A stretch of DNA of 60,000 bases from Polytrichum commune (taxonomy: Eukaryota > Streptophyta > Polytrichopsida > Polytrichales > Polytrichaceae), in NCBI GenBank assembly GCA_950295325.1, contig OX485806.1, forward strand, positions 250,001 to 310,000, written 5' to 3'. A program made the position numbers and the translations under genes. Each line of letters starts with the position of its first letter. Position 1 is the first letter of the stretch. Below are positions 38,641 through 49,712 of the stretch, one piece after another. The notes under the pieces are model-generated. The model was not told the origin of the DNA. It was given only the letters and a program-made list of their open reading frames with translations, and searched no databases.

Positions 38641-38783
38641 AAAGTGTGGCATGTAAAATGCATATCATGCTAACACCACACATGCATTGGATAGTGCGAC
38701 CCAAAATGTTCTTGCCTATGGCCCAAAACCCTACGCCTACTATGGCCTATCTAGCCTCGGATACTACCTCTTTTTCTTTTGCT

Positions 38784-39572
38784 TCATTTTCTTTTGTTTT
38801 TTTTTTCTTTTGCCTCTTTTTCTTTTGCCTCTTTTTCTTTTGCTGCAGCTTCTTTTGCTCGCATTGCTTCAACATTCCTGAAAATCTCCGCCCCGCGACT
38901 ATAGCCATTCTTGGGGTGAACGCCATCAATAACACATTTTGTATTCCGTCGGCCGCCCGAATTATACGACGAAGAATTCGAATACGATGAAGTGGACTGT
39001 CTTGCATTTCTGGTCATGGAGTAGAAACGCTCCAACTCGATGGACGCACTAGACCGCATAGGTTTACGGGTGGGAGCAACCTGCAACGCGTCAACGCAAG
39101 AACACATGTGTTAGTTTAGGGAGGAAGACCCAAACGTGTCACACATTCATTTTTTAAGTGCAAAATGATTGTAATGCGCGGATAACCATGTTTTTTTTTT
39201 GGGGGGGGGGGGGTTCACCTTGTCACCGGGGGCGTTCCCGTCGGAGTTGGCGAGGAGGGGCAAGGCATCCCGCAAAGGAATAGGAAGGGTTCCACTCTTC
39301 GTAGGCCGAGCGTCCATCCGCAGCCGCCGTTGAGGTGTACTACTGCCGCCGGGCCGAGAGGGGGATGTCCGGACGCATTTGCGATTTATGCCTTTGAGCG
39401 GTGACGGGGACGCAGATCGCCGGAAGATTTGCTTGGGTGGGGGGCTATCGACGACGCCGGCGTCAAGAGGCTCCTTGGAGTAGTCGATGGTTGACGCGGC
39501 GTCGTAAACGGTCTCGTAGAAGAAGCTCCCCAAGTCTGACTCGCTGACGACGTCAATCGAGGGCTCCAAACG
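38784..39572 (-). CDS. Two exons of unknown gene, K/E-rich C-terminus
   Basis: Exon 39572-39219 (acceptor CTCCAG, donor AAG|GTGAAC) joins in phase 0 to 39080-38784 (acceptor TTGCAG, ending in TGA). Together they encode about 216 aa. The first exon has an acidic start (EPSIDVVSESDLGSFFYETV) and a basic Pro/Ser-rich middle. The second has 'SIELERFYSMTRNARQS', a Ser/Tyr/Asn-rich stretch and an AKEKEAKEKE tail made by a TCTTTT-type tract. I recognise no domain. They lie just 3' of the FCP1-like exon on the same strand, but that exon ends in a stop and the phases do not join. They may be a separate gene whose first exon is unseen, or an alternative end. Confidence 0.5.
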
Positions 39573-39715
39573 CTGGAGCCAAAATTGGAACAAAACAAAA
39601 CCCAAGGAAAAGGGGGGAGATAGAGCGCGTGAAAATCAAGATACATATGAAGCGTAAATTACACAAAATGGGTAGGCGCATATACACACACACACATACA
39701 AACACACGTACTGTC

Positions 39716-42700
39716 TCAAATGAGCTTGTTAAATTTCGCGTGAGATAACAACTCTCTGTACAAATGGTCTCGTGGATCCAAGTATCTCTCGCCTATGGGA
39801 TTATTCCTAACAAAATTGTTTACGGGAAGTCCGCTTCCCCAGAGCGCCTGGAGGTATTTACTAAGGTCTAACAAAAATCGGTCCCGGACCTTCTCGACCG
39901 TCCACGTAGGGCACACTATGAAGTTGGCCGTCGGGTTCAACATGTTCTTTGCGGCGCTGTCGTCCACCATGAGCGTGTTCTCGCGGGTGGGGCGGACGTC
40001 GTAGGGGACGCCTATCAAGGACGGTCGCTGGTCCCAAAAAATGGGCTTCAAGACCTTGAGGTATTGGGGGGAAGCGGGGTTGTTTGGTTTTTTGACGACT
40101 TTGCCGTCCTGTGTGTACAATATTCTACAGGTTTCCTGTGCTAGGACCATGCAGGGGGGCTCGATGCCCTTGAAGATGAACTCCACGACCGCATTGGTGT
40201 TCTCGGCCGTCATGGAGCTCCACACGACCACCCACCATCGTTGTTGGGCGATCTGGAGGAAGGTCCGAAGCCACGGGCGGAGGTGAACTAGTTTGCTCTT
40301 TATGAACGTGGGCGGCCCGTCGTAATTAGCGTCCTCGGGCTTGCAAAAGGGCACCGTGGGGGTCCTAGGGCAATGAACGCATTGGACGAGGACCCCGTTC
40401 AGGTCTAACACCAGGAATCGTTTCTTCGGCAGCGGGGGCGGGGCGGGTAAAACCGGGGGCGCCGCCGCGCTGCCCTCTCCGCTCCTTGGGGAAGAGCGTC
40501 GGGGAGCCGCTACGCTATGCTCCGAGCCCTGCGGATACGAGCGAGAGAAAACGGGGGCGACTTATGTCATGCTATGTCCAAACGAAGCATTAAGGAAACG
40601 AGCGTTCTCGGTGCAAACACAAAAGCATTTGATTCATTTTGGAGGGGGTGCAACAAGGGATACAAGGGATACAAGAGCATACAAAATACATTCAAACACA
40701 ATATACAAGTATATAGGAGTCAAAAATGGTGATTATATTATATACAATGCTCTATGTACATCTTGATTGGGGGAGCCGCGTTGAACGATGCGTTCAAACT
40801 AGCCTACTTCTACATCTAGAAAAAATTGAAGAGACGGGCCGCCGTGATGAAGACTTCGTTGCAAAGCCGGGGGTAGGTGGACGAACGAATGGTCGCTGGG
40901 GGTGACGAAGGGCGCGAGTGCCGGGGGGGGCCTAAGTTCGTCCTAGCTAGGGGACACGACCAAGGCAAGAAGTCAAAGACCCAGGAAGTTTGGGTCGGCC
41001 GACCCAAACTGAGTGGGGTCAGTGCATTACCTCGCCTTGGTCGTGCCTTGACGACGTTGATGCCGGCATCGCGTGCGCTGCCCCACCTCTGTCACCGCCG
41101 CCTCCGACGACGCCGTCAGCCGCAACCTGCTCCTGCAAAGGCTGACTGTCAGGCCTTTGTCCCAACCCAACCTCCGCATGCGCATCATGCATTGGTTCAT
41201 CGACTGGGTTAGGAGTAGAGGTATCACCAGGCCCTTGAGGGCCTTCAACATCTAGCATAGGCTCGTCGACCGGGGTCTGATGGGGGACGGGGTTTGGGTC
41301 GGCCGACCCAAACCCTGCTGCTTGGCGAGGGTCGCCCTGCGACGCTGCAACGTCGGCACTGTTTGGGTCGGACGACCCAAACATGTGGGGGTCGTCCCGC
41401 TGGTGGTGTGGGGGCAAGAGGATGGGAGGCCGGAGCGGGGGGGGTGCCAACGAGCTGGACGCTCCGGGGACGCGCCAAAGGTTTGGATCATCCACCTGCT
41501 GCACAGGCGCGTAAGGACGGGCGTGCGGCTGCAGCAAATCCGCGAAGCTGAAAGAATGCTCCAACGCCGGCCGCGGGCGGATATCCTGTGGAGGGAAGCC
41601 TGCGGGCAAGTGAGGGAATGAACTCGGGGGAGCCATCACCAATCCCTGCGCCAGCATGCCCTGGATCACTTGCGTGATGAGGTCCGCTTGGGACGGAGTT
41701 TGGGACATCGCCCTTTGCCGCTCCTGCTCCAACAGGAGAGCCCTCAACTCCGCGACTTCGTTGCGGACAGAGGGTTCCTCGGCGGCAGCCCTCTGCAGTC
41801 GCACACGCTGCTCCTCGTCTCGGAGCATTTTTGCGTTCGCCTCCTCCACGGTGAGGACCTCCGGTTTCACCCTCACATTCCCGGCGAACGCTCTGGGGGA
41901 GGCAGGATCAGACCTCAGCTTCTTGGCGAGTTCCATGTCGTCCTCGTCCTCGGAGCTTATTGCGATCGTCTCCTCCACCGCATAGTCCCCGTACAGCTTC
42001 TTCCCCTTCATCCTTCTACGCTCCCTGAAGGTGGCCGTCACGTCCCTCGAGTACATATCCTTGGCGTCATCCACCGTCAACGCGGGCACCAGCCTGCTCT
42101 GCGGCGTGGCAGGCCGCATGGCCTTCTTCCGCTGAGGGGCCTCGGATTCTTGAGTGAATCCTGTTGCCCCTTCCTCCACCTCCCCCTCCACTTTCTCTGC
42201 TTCCTCCTCCGCCTCCTCCTCGTCTTCCTCCCCCTCCTCCCCAACCCTGCCACCTGCTCCCATAGACGGATTGCCCGGATGCAACCCGATGAGCGGCTCT
42301 GGCAATTGAACGGGGGCCCGCATGGCGAATTCACCCGGGTTGATTCGCCTCGCAATATCGAAAGGATTCTCGCCCCCCTCGACGATCTCTTCGACGTAGG
42401 ATCCGGGTATCCAGTCGAGGATGTCCATTCTCTTGGCCAGCGCCTTTTGGGTCCTGTAGAATTGAACATCGGCATCCTCTACATAGGAGTAGATGTTCAA
42501 CCCAGACATCTGCACAATCAAAATCAATACTATTAGTAACACCAAATGAACATATAATGGAAAATGACTTCCAAACAAAATAAGAATAGTTAGTTTGGGT
42601 CGCTCGACCCAAACTATGCATGGCCCTAGTTTGGGTCGCTCGACCCAAACTGTGCATGCCCCTAGTTTGGGTCGTTCGACCCAAACCGAACGTATAGGGA

Positions 42701-45641
42701 CTTCTGGGTTTTCTGCTTACCATGGCTGCAAAAATCGGTTTGGACCCCCCGAAAACGTTGAAGATGCAGTCCCCTCTCTTCGTGAGGGTCCTCATCATCC
42801 GCAGGTAGAACTCCATGCGCAGCTCATCCGCGGGGTAGTTGGCGTACTTCGCCTCGTCATATAAGCTCCTGCTGGTACCCAACCCTTCTTGGACTTGGAA
42901 GAGCTTTTCCATCCTGGCTATGGGATGGTTTGGCACCTTAAGCAGCTCAGCTTTGTACACGAAATACAAACACAGCACGTTGACGATCTTCGTCTTCTTG
43001 TCTTTCAACGTGCTGTACGCCCCCTCCGCCGGTGCAGCAACGTAGTGAGATTTCGAGACGGCATACTCCGGCTGCAATTTGCGCACGATCTCGTAAACCT
43101 GCTCTGCCCTTCTGTCCTCGACAATCCAGAGCCAGACGTCGACCTCCCTGAATTTGGGGCTGGCGTAGTCCACGAACTTCGACAAGAAAGGATCGTAAAA
43201 AGGGGTGCTCATAGTCCCCTCGAATGAGGCTCCAGGGATGTTCCTGAAGTCTATCATTCCGAAGGGGAAGCGGTCCCCGGCTCTAGTCCTGATCGCTTTC
43301 CTTGACTCAGAACCCGGCCAACCCTGGATCCTGAGAGGTTCGACAGTGACCATGTTGAATTGCGCATCGCCTTCGAAACTGACGATCTTCTTCTCCTTTA
43401 TGAAGTTGGAGAAGGCCCGCATTGAGTGTTCGGGAAGCGCCCGGTTCCTCCCCCCCTTCACGAGCTTGGATCTGAGGAAGTCGTCTCCCGCCTCCCTCAT
43501 GAGTGCCGCCATGGACGCACTGGTAAACTTATATTCGGCTTTGAAGGCCCTCCAGTGCGCCTCGTCGACCTCTCCGTCCACGATGAGCTTCTTCTCTGGC
43601 ACAAGCTTATGCAGCTCCTGGACGATGGTCGTCTTCTTCTTCCTGTTCTCCGTCCATTCCTTCATTGTGTAGCATGAAGGGACGAAGATCTTGGGTTTGG
43701 TGAAGACGATCTTAGGGTGGACCCAGCATCTCTTCGCCGTCGTCTCCACGTGTAGGATGTGGGACGCCGCTTTTCCCATCTCTGTCTCGGAGAGACCTTG
43801 AAGCGCTCTGAAGAACTCCCTCACCAGAGGCTTCATTTGCTTGAAGCGCGTAGTCTGGTTGAAGAGCATGCCGGTGTCGGGGTCCATGAGGTCCCCCGTC
43901 TCGTGTTTTTCAAAAACACTCTTCCATCTTGCCCATACGGAATCGGACGCTGTGATCAAATAGATTTCTCCTCTCAGCTCGTTATACTTTTTCTGCTTGT
44001 GGCTAGCATTGTCGATCGAGGAGAATTTATTGATCATTTGATATTTGAAGTCCTGCACAGGAAGACATTAGCACATGTTAGACAACACATAATGGAAAAA
44101 CAAATGCAACAGCAGTTTGGGTCGAACGACCCAAACTATGAACCTGGCGAAAACATCTTAACAATTTCAGAGTTTGGGTCGACCGACCCAAACTATGAAC
44201 CTGGGGACAATATCAAAATAATTTCAGAGTTTGGGTCGACTGACCCAAACTATCAACCTGGCGATGACAACAAAACAATGTAGGAGTTTGGGTCGATTGA
44301 CCCAAACATACTCACCTCCCATTTGGAGTTCTTGTCTTTAGCATTCTCCCTTTCCTTGGGAGGCCTTCCATAAAACTCCCACACCTCCCTCGAGGCCATG
44401 ATGTTTCTGATCCACGATGCCTGATAGGCCCTCTTTTTGTTCCCCATGTTGAAGAACCTGGAGATGTCGCTGAGGACCGTCTCGTTGTCCGACCAAACCA
44501 CCAAAGCCTTCCAAACTTTTAGCTTCTCCTTCTGGTTGTTCGGGTCGTCCCACTCGGTCATCAGCTGGATTTTTTTCGAGGCCTCCACACTGTGCTGCCC
44601 GTCAATCAGCCAGAAGTCTCCTTTAGAGATTGCCGGCCACATCTCAGGCGTCGGCATTCTTTTCAGCCCTTGTGGCATGACAACAATTGTCTGCCTGTCG
44701 TCCTTGAACTGCCCGCCCAAGATTTGAGCGACCATCCAGTCGACGTAGGCGTCCTCCTTGGCTCGGACGCACTTCTCTGGTGGCGCAAGGTGGCACTGCG
44801 CAATGTTGACCTCGAATTTGAAGTCCCTGCCCATGAAGAAGCAGTGCAGGCATTTTGTCTCGAAGTTGTTGTTTATTTTTTGTATTTCGCCTGCATCCAC
44901 CTCTTGGCCAGGCTTCGGCATCCGGAGCTCCGGGGAAACAGGCTCGTCAGTCATCCCCGATGACTCTCTTCCCCTCTTGGAAGGGGTCGTCTGACGGCTT
45001 CCTGATGGCGTTGGCGTCTCGCTGTCAGCCGGCGTTGTTGTAGTGCTCGTCCGTCTCGAGTCTGCAGGGACCGCCCGCGGTTTCCTCACAGTTTGTGGTC
45101 TTGAGGACCCTGCGTCTTCTTCCGTCGTTGCCTTCCGCCTCACAGGCTGCTGCGTCTTGGGTTTGCTTTGCAGCGCCTTGTTGAGAACCGTGATAGCCTG
45201 TTTTAACTTCGTGAACCTGCTCGCAACCTTCGTGTTCGTTACACTACCATCTATGAATATGGCCTCCGGTTTTATGGTTTCAGGGTCGACGCAAGTCTCC
45301 TTGGCGTACAGGGGGTCGAAGGGCTCGGAGAACTGGTGCATGAACATGTGGACGTTCTGCACGGCGGAGTTCTCCAGTATCACGTCTACGTAGTCCCCGA
45401 GAGACTGGACGGACGCAACCTCCCATCCCGTCAGCGTTGCCCAGGTGTGCTGCTCGTGGGTCCCCACCTTCACCACGAATAGCAGCTTGAACATGGATGC
45501 CTTCACCACCTGAACGGACCATGCCAAAACGACGCCATCTTTTGGGACGTAAGAATCGTCCTGTGGAGTTTCATACTCCTGCCAAAGGTGGTCTGGCGCG
45601 AGCATGAACCACCTTTCACCTGGTCTCTTTTTAGGGGCCAT
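39716..45641 (-). CDS. ParB-like / DNA methyltransferase-like / FCP1-like fusion protein
   Basis: Four exons, 45641-44316, 44052-42721, 42509-41031 and 40528-39716, join in phase 0 to about 1,649 aa. The start MAPKKRPGER follows an AG acceptor, so a non-coding leader exon lies upstream. A ParB/Srx-like domain covers about 276-360: VNIAQCHLAPPEKCVR, then WMVAQILGG, then FWLIDGQHSVEASKK, with DGQHS at 347-351. A beta-class DNA amino-methyltransferase-like SAM site spans the second junction: GDCIFNVFGGSKPIFAAM (869-886), then GLNIYSYVEDADVQFYRTQK. No DPPY-type catalytic motif is evident, so activity is doubtful. An acidic, proline-rich linker follows. An FCP1-like HAD domain ends the protein: LVLDLNGVLV (D1421, with Asn at the usual second Asp), VVWSSMTAENT and TLMVDDS (D1568-D1569). 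The last junction (GAG|GTAATG to CCGCAG|GGC) is the least certain. If it is wrong, the FCP1 part is a separate gene. Confidence 0.65.
40989..41008. repeat. Palindrome in predicted intron 3
   Basis: Perfect TTTGGGTCG-GC-CGACCCAAA, 22 bases inside the predicted intron from its donor at 41030. Confidence 0.85.
41293..41381. repeat. Two palindromes inside the coding linker
   Basis: Perfect palindromes at 41293-41312 (spacer GC) and 41362-41381 (spacer GA), 69 bp apart. Both are read in the same frame of the fusion protein, giving FGSADPN (about residue 1286) and FGSSDPN (about 1263). Confidence 0.9.
42594..42685. repeat. Palindrome array in intron 2, 36-bp period
   Basis: Three perfect palindromes start at 42594, 42630 and 42666, exactly 36 bp apart, with spacers CT, CT and TT. 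They lie in the 211-bp intron 42720-42510 of the fusion gene. Confidence 0.95.
44116..44306. repeat. Palindrome array in intron 1, 57-bp period
   Basis: Four palindromes start at 44116, 44173, 44230 and 44287, exactly 57 bp apart; the last two have one mismatch each. They fill the 263-bp intron 44315-44053. The last ends nine bases from the GTGAGT donor. Confidence 0.95.
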
Positions 45642-46727
45642 CTGCAATCCAAGAAATCGAAACTGTGAGTTTCGGTCGATCGACCCAAAGTATTGCAATG
45701 TGCATTTAACATTTGGAGGATTGACCCAAACATTTACTTAATTTTCAAAGTCGTTTTAAAAGATCTTTTAGATTTTAAAGTGTGGTTTAGGTGGTCACCC
45801 TGTAATGTTTGGGTCGAGCGACCCAAACATGATGAGGCTGCAAATTTAGGTATCTCAACACATTCATTTCAGACTGCAATGTTTGGGTCGAACGACCCAA
45901 ACAATTACTTAATTTTGGAAGTTCTTTTATATTTTACAATGTGGTTTAGTTCTTCTCCCTGTAATGTTTGGGTCGAGCGACCCAAATATGTTAGGCTGCA
46001 AATTTAGGTAGCTCAACCCATTCATTTCAGACTGCAATGTTTGGGTCGAACGACCCAAACAATTACTTAATTTTCAAATTTCTCTTTTATTTTACAATGT
46101 GCTTTAGTTCTTCTCCCTGTAATGTTTGGGTCGACCGACCGAAACATGTTAGGTTGCAAATTTAGGTAGCTCAGCCCAATCATTTCAGACTGCAATGTTT
46201 GGGTCGAACGACCCAAACATTCACTTAATTTTCAAAGTTCTTTTATATTTTACAATGTGGTTTAGTTCTTCTCCCTGTAATGTTTGGGTCGAGCGACCCA
46301 AACATGTTAGGCTGCAAATTTAGGTACCTCAACCCAGTCATTTCAGTCTGCAATGTTTGGGTCGAACGACCCAAACATTTACTTAATTTTTGAAGTTCTT
46401 TTATATTTTACAATGTGGTTTAGTTCTTCTCCCTGTAATGTTTGGGTCGAGCGACCCAAACATAATGAGGCTCCAATGTTTGGGTCGCTCGACCCAAACA
46501 AGAGGCTGCAATGTTTGGGTCGAACGACCCAAACATTTAGTTCATTTTAGGCTGCAATTCAAATATTTATTATATTTTAATATGAGTTTGGGTCGTCTCC
46601 CCAAACTACTGTGTTTCCAGATGCATGTTTAATGCTTGGGCAACATATACAATGCTTATGCATTGTATATGTAACAGGAACCTAAAGGGAATGATGCAAA
46701 TTGTGTGCACTGATGCAAATTGCTTAC
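45642..46727 (-). promoter_or_regulatory. Leader intron of fusion gene, filled with palindromes
   Basis: Bounded by a strong donor (AAG|GTAAGC at 46727) and acceptor (TTGCAG at 45642), immediately before the ATG. Twelve palindromes with at most one mismatch start at 45670, 45808, 45882, 45967, 46040, 46125, 46198, 46283, 46356, 46441, 46479 and 46514. Decayed ones start at 45712 and 46587. The repeating unit is 158 bp and carries two palindromes, 73-74 and 85 bp apart. Large first introns with repeated sites often modulate expression, so a binding-site role is inferred. Confidence 0.75.
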
Positions 46728-47355
46728 CTTGTCTTTCAAACTCTTGAAAGCTGCTCTCACAATCTGCTTCTTACAACCAGACTCAGAAACTCTGTTGTGG
46801 CACTAAAGAACAACTCTCACAAAGATCTCAGAAACACAATGAATCTCTCAGGCACCCTAAAACTTTCTCACAAACCCCCTGATTCTTGCAAACTCAGGCC
46901 TAATTTGAAAGACCTCTACCTTTCTATCACACTCGACCGTGCTCACTTCTACTCAACCTAAAATCACTCCATGCATGAATTTTACAAAACAAGTAAGGAG
47001 TTCAACACAATAAACCGCTCCGAACTCACTCAAAGCTAACACTCTGGACCAAGAAGAGAGAATAAGAAGAGGAAGACAATAACACGAGGAATAGAATGAG
47101 AGAAGAGGAGGAGAAGCATCAGAGAGGAGGACAGGAATGAAGGAGAAAGAAGAATGAAAGGAAGCGGCGCGACCAAGACAAAAGCAAAAGGTGCGAAAGG
47201 AAGCGCTTGGCGCGGCGCTATGGAAAGCGGCGGCGGCGTTTCCAAGAGCGGCGCTTGGCGCGGAGGAAGAGAGGAAGAAAAAGAGAGAAAGAAAAAAGAG
47301 GAGGGGAGAGAAGGAGAGAGCGGAAGGGGTCACCCTAAACCCTCGAATCCGGGCC
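46728..47355 (-). promoter_or_regulatory. Pyrimidine-rich leader and promoter region of fusion gene
   Basis: On the minus strand a long C/T-rich stretch (about 47330-47080) runs toward the leader-exon donor at 46728, as in plant 5' untranslated leaders. No clear TATA box is visible. The purine-rich frames on the opposite strand are composition artefacts. Confidence 0.45.
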
Positions 47356-48110
47356 ATTAGATTGCGCCGGGCCCATCAACGGCTCAGAAGCCTCGCGGGC
47401 CAACACCTTGCCAGGTGTCGACACCTCCTTGGTTTAGGTGGTTGCCCGCGAGGCTTGTGGTGTTGACACCTGCCACCCTAGGGAGATTGCCTTCCTGGTT
47501 GTCCTTGCCCCTAGGTGCGGGACATAGGAGGGCCGGCGCCTCTCTTGGCCGCCCGGCCCCGGCCTTCTAACCCGCTATTCATTAGCGGCAATTCAATACC
47601 AGTCAAAAACCTACGTGGACTAAGGTATTCCACAAAATTAACACCATCACCAACTCATATTTTAATGGTGTTCAATTGAATGATCACCCGTTGGAATTGA
47701 TAACATCGTTGAATGTAGCCATTATCGTTTTGGTGTATGAATAATGTAATTTATGGAATCATATGAGAGTGTTACAAAGTCTAAGAGGAGTAAGTCATAA
47801 TTATATTGCAATCCACAAAGGCAATTACACGGTGCAATAATATAAATATGGTAACCATTCACATGGTTAACAGTTTAGGATTATGTATTGTAATTTATAT
47901 GATGGTTGTTGGTAGAGGACAATGCTCTAGTCTATAATGGATACCCTAACAAGTAGCATTAGAGTGAACATTAATATATGTACTTAGAAGTTCACATTTG
48001 AAGTACATGGGAGAAACAAATGATTACAAATGTATCTACTGCAACCCCATGGAGTTCACATATCATATGAAGTCATTTAAACATTCAGTTTGATGTTTGA
48101 TGATGCCTGA

Positions 48111-48145
48111 ACCCTAAACCCTAAACCCTAAACCCTAAACCTTAA
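48111..48145. repeat. Interstitial telomere-type repeat (CCCTAAA)n
   Basis: Four perfect CCCTAAA units plus one variant (CCTTAAA). This is the plant telomere repeat but too short for a telomere. It may be an interstitial relic, or a telo-box-like element, which usually has one or two units. Confidence 0.9.
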
Positions 48146-48956
48146 ACAACACAAACCATAACTGGATGGCACATAGGTCAAATGACATGGGCCTTGGTGC
48201 TTGTAGTTTCCAATACAAATGTATATTGTCATCACAACATCCTAATTCACAAACGTGAAAGATGGATGTGTGGTTTTTCACGAATGAACGCACTAAAGGA
48301 AATAAACGATATTGTGCTCACAAGTAGGTGATACAATATTAACCTATAACCTTGTCACCTGGTAAGAAAAGCATAAGAACTAGATTATAATGGATAGGAT
48401 GTTGTTCATGTTAACATGTTATTTGGAATAGTGAAATATTATATATTAATTTAAAGTAGATTTCATGTTGTGAATGATATGAGGACATACCTTTTGAACT
48501 TTGCATGTTTTGCTCACACACATTGGTAGAGTTCAAGGGACTTCACGATAGGTTCAAACATCCTTGGAAGATTGAACGTGCCAAATGTCATTTGTGGTTT
48601 AGGGTTCCATTAATGACTTCCACATAGGTACTAGGTTATTGTCACACTTGGAGTCTTGAGGATGAAGCAATATTGGGTGCACACATTACAACACAACATA
48701 TGTTCTTTTAATTAGCAGAAATTGAAAGTTGGCCAAATTATTCAAGTTTGTCATGGCATTAATTATTTGTTTTCAAAATATAAGTCCTCATGTGAGAGTC
48801 TAAATAATAGCATTAACTATTATATTTAGTAACTTTTAGTATATGAAGTTTTATAATACATGCACATCTTTTGTCAATATATTGTTTGAAATATACCATA
48901 ATGTTTGACTACAAGTAGAGTAAAACCCCTTAATAGATATAATCTTACATATTGTC

Positions 48957-49092
48957 ATAGGGTTATTGGTATTTAGTGTATGCGTTCATATGTAGTGTAT
49001 CAAAACCTTTATATCCTTTTTAGTTATATGATAGTTAGTGTTTGATACACTTAAAACGAACGCATACACTTCCCATTACTAACCCTATGAGA
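48957..49092. repeat. Foldback inverted repeat
   Basis: Left arm words CATAGGGTTA, GTGTATGCGTTC and GTGTATCAAAAC have inverse counterparts in the right arm: GTGTTTGATACAC, GAACGCATACAC and TAACCCTATG. It is an imperfect hairpin of about 136 bp, perhaps a small MITE. No target duplication was fixed. Confidence 0.7.
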
Positions 49093-49490
49093 GTAAGTAA
49101 CATTAAATGTAAACTCAAACACTAAATATCCACTATGGTGATATATGGAAGTTACATATAGGGATTTAGTATTAGTAAGGATGTGAGAAAAATATACAAC
49201 AATGATAAAAGGAGAAAGGAGATGGCAATAGGGAAGGTGGTGGTGTATTCATGTATAAAACTAATTATGAAAGAGTTGAAGAATAGTGTTGACCAAGTTA
49301 GGGTGGTAACAACTTTAAATATATGTTGAATTATTCATTTGGTGGTTGGGGCAACGAAGAGCCAAGCTAAATATACATTCTCTATTATTGACAAGAAGCG
49401 GGAAATTGAGTCAGAAGGTTTGAATTAACATCCAAAGGAGACCAGGTGGGAAAGGCATCCAAAGAGGATGCCCAAAGCGGAGGCGGGTAG

Positions 49491-49497
49491 TATAAAG
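49491..49497 (+). promoter_or_regulatory. Possible TATA box for DUF7869-type gene
   Basis: TATAAAG lies about 220 bp before the first palindrome of the 78-bp array and about 1.5 kb before the predicted start codon. Transcription from here would place the array in a leader intron, as in the fusion gene. Inferred from position and sequence only. Confidence 0.4.
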
Positions 49498-49712
49498 AGC
49501 CCAACCCCCCCAAATGCTGGTTCTTTCTTTCATGTCCCAATCCTGAGATTGCTGCAAGCTCTCTAAGTTGGAGCTGTAATACACGGTTTGTATACGCTTC
49601 CATTCATGAGCAGCTAATTACAACAAACATCTATGAGTTCAGTTGTCCCAAATAGGTTATAAATAGATTAATAGAGCATCACCCGAATATATAGGCGGAT
49701 TTTGCGGAATTG

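Larger units (their letters stand above)
47360..49490. other. Intergenic region between the divergent genes
   Basis: No coding gene. Near 47390-47455 GCCTCGCGGGC and GCCCGCGAGGC form an inverted repeat. The rest is AT-rich and contains a telomere-type block and a foldback, listed separately. There are no copies of the GGGTCG palindrome here. Confidence 0.5.

Noticed and set aside
38747-38990. Low-complexity F/L-rich plus-strand frames near the TCTTTT tract
   Set aside because: Antisense of the K/E-rich exon and of a simple repeat.
41670-42536. 288-codon plus-strand frame
   Set aside because: It is antisense to the well-supported linker exon, has composition-driven sequence and shows no domain.
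43205-45393. Plus-strand frames opposite the ParB-like and methyltransferase-like exons
   Set aside because: Antisense shadows of GC-rich coding exons on the minus strand.
47036-47466. Frames over the purine/pyrimidine-rich stretch
   Set aside because: Strand composition bias of a likely leader sequence; no conserved features.
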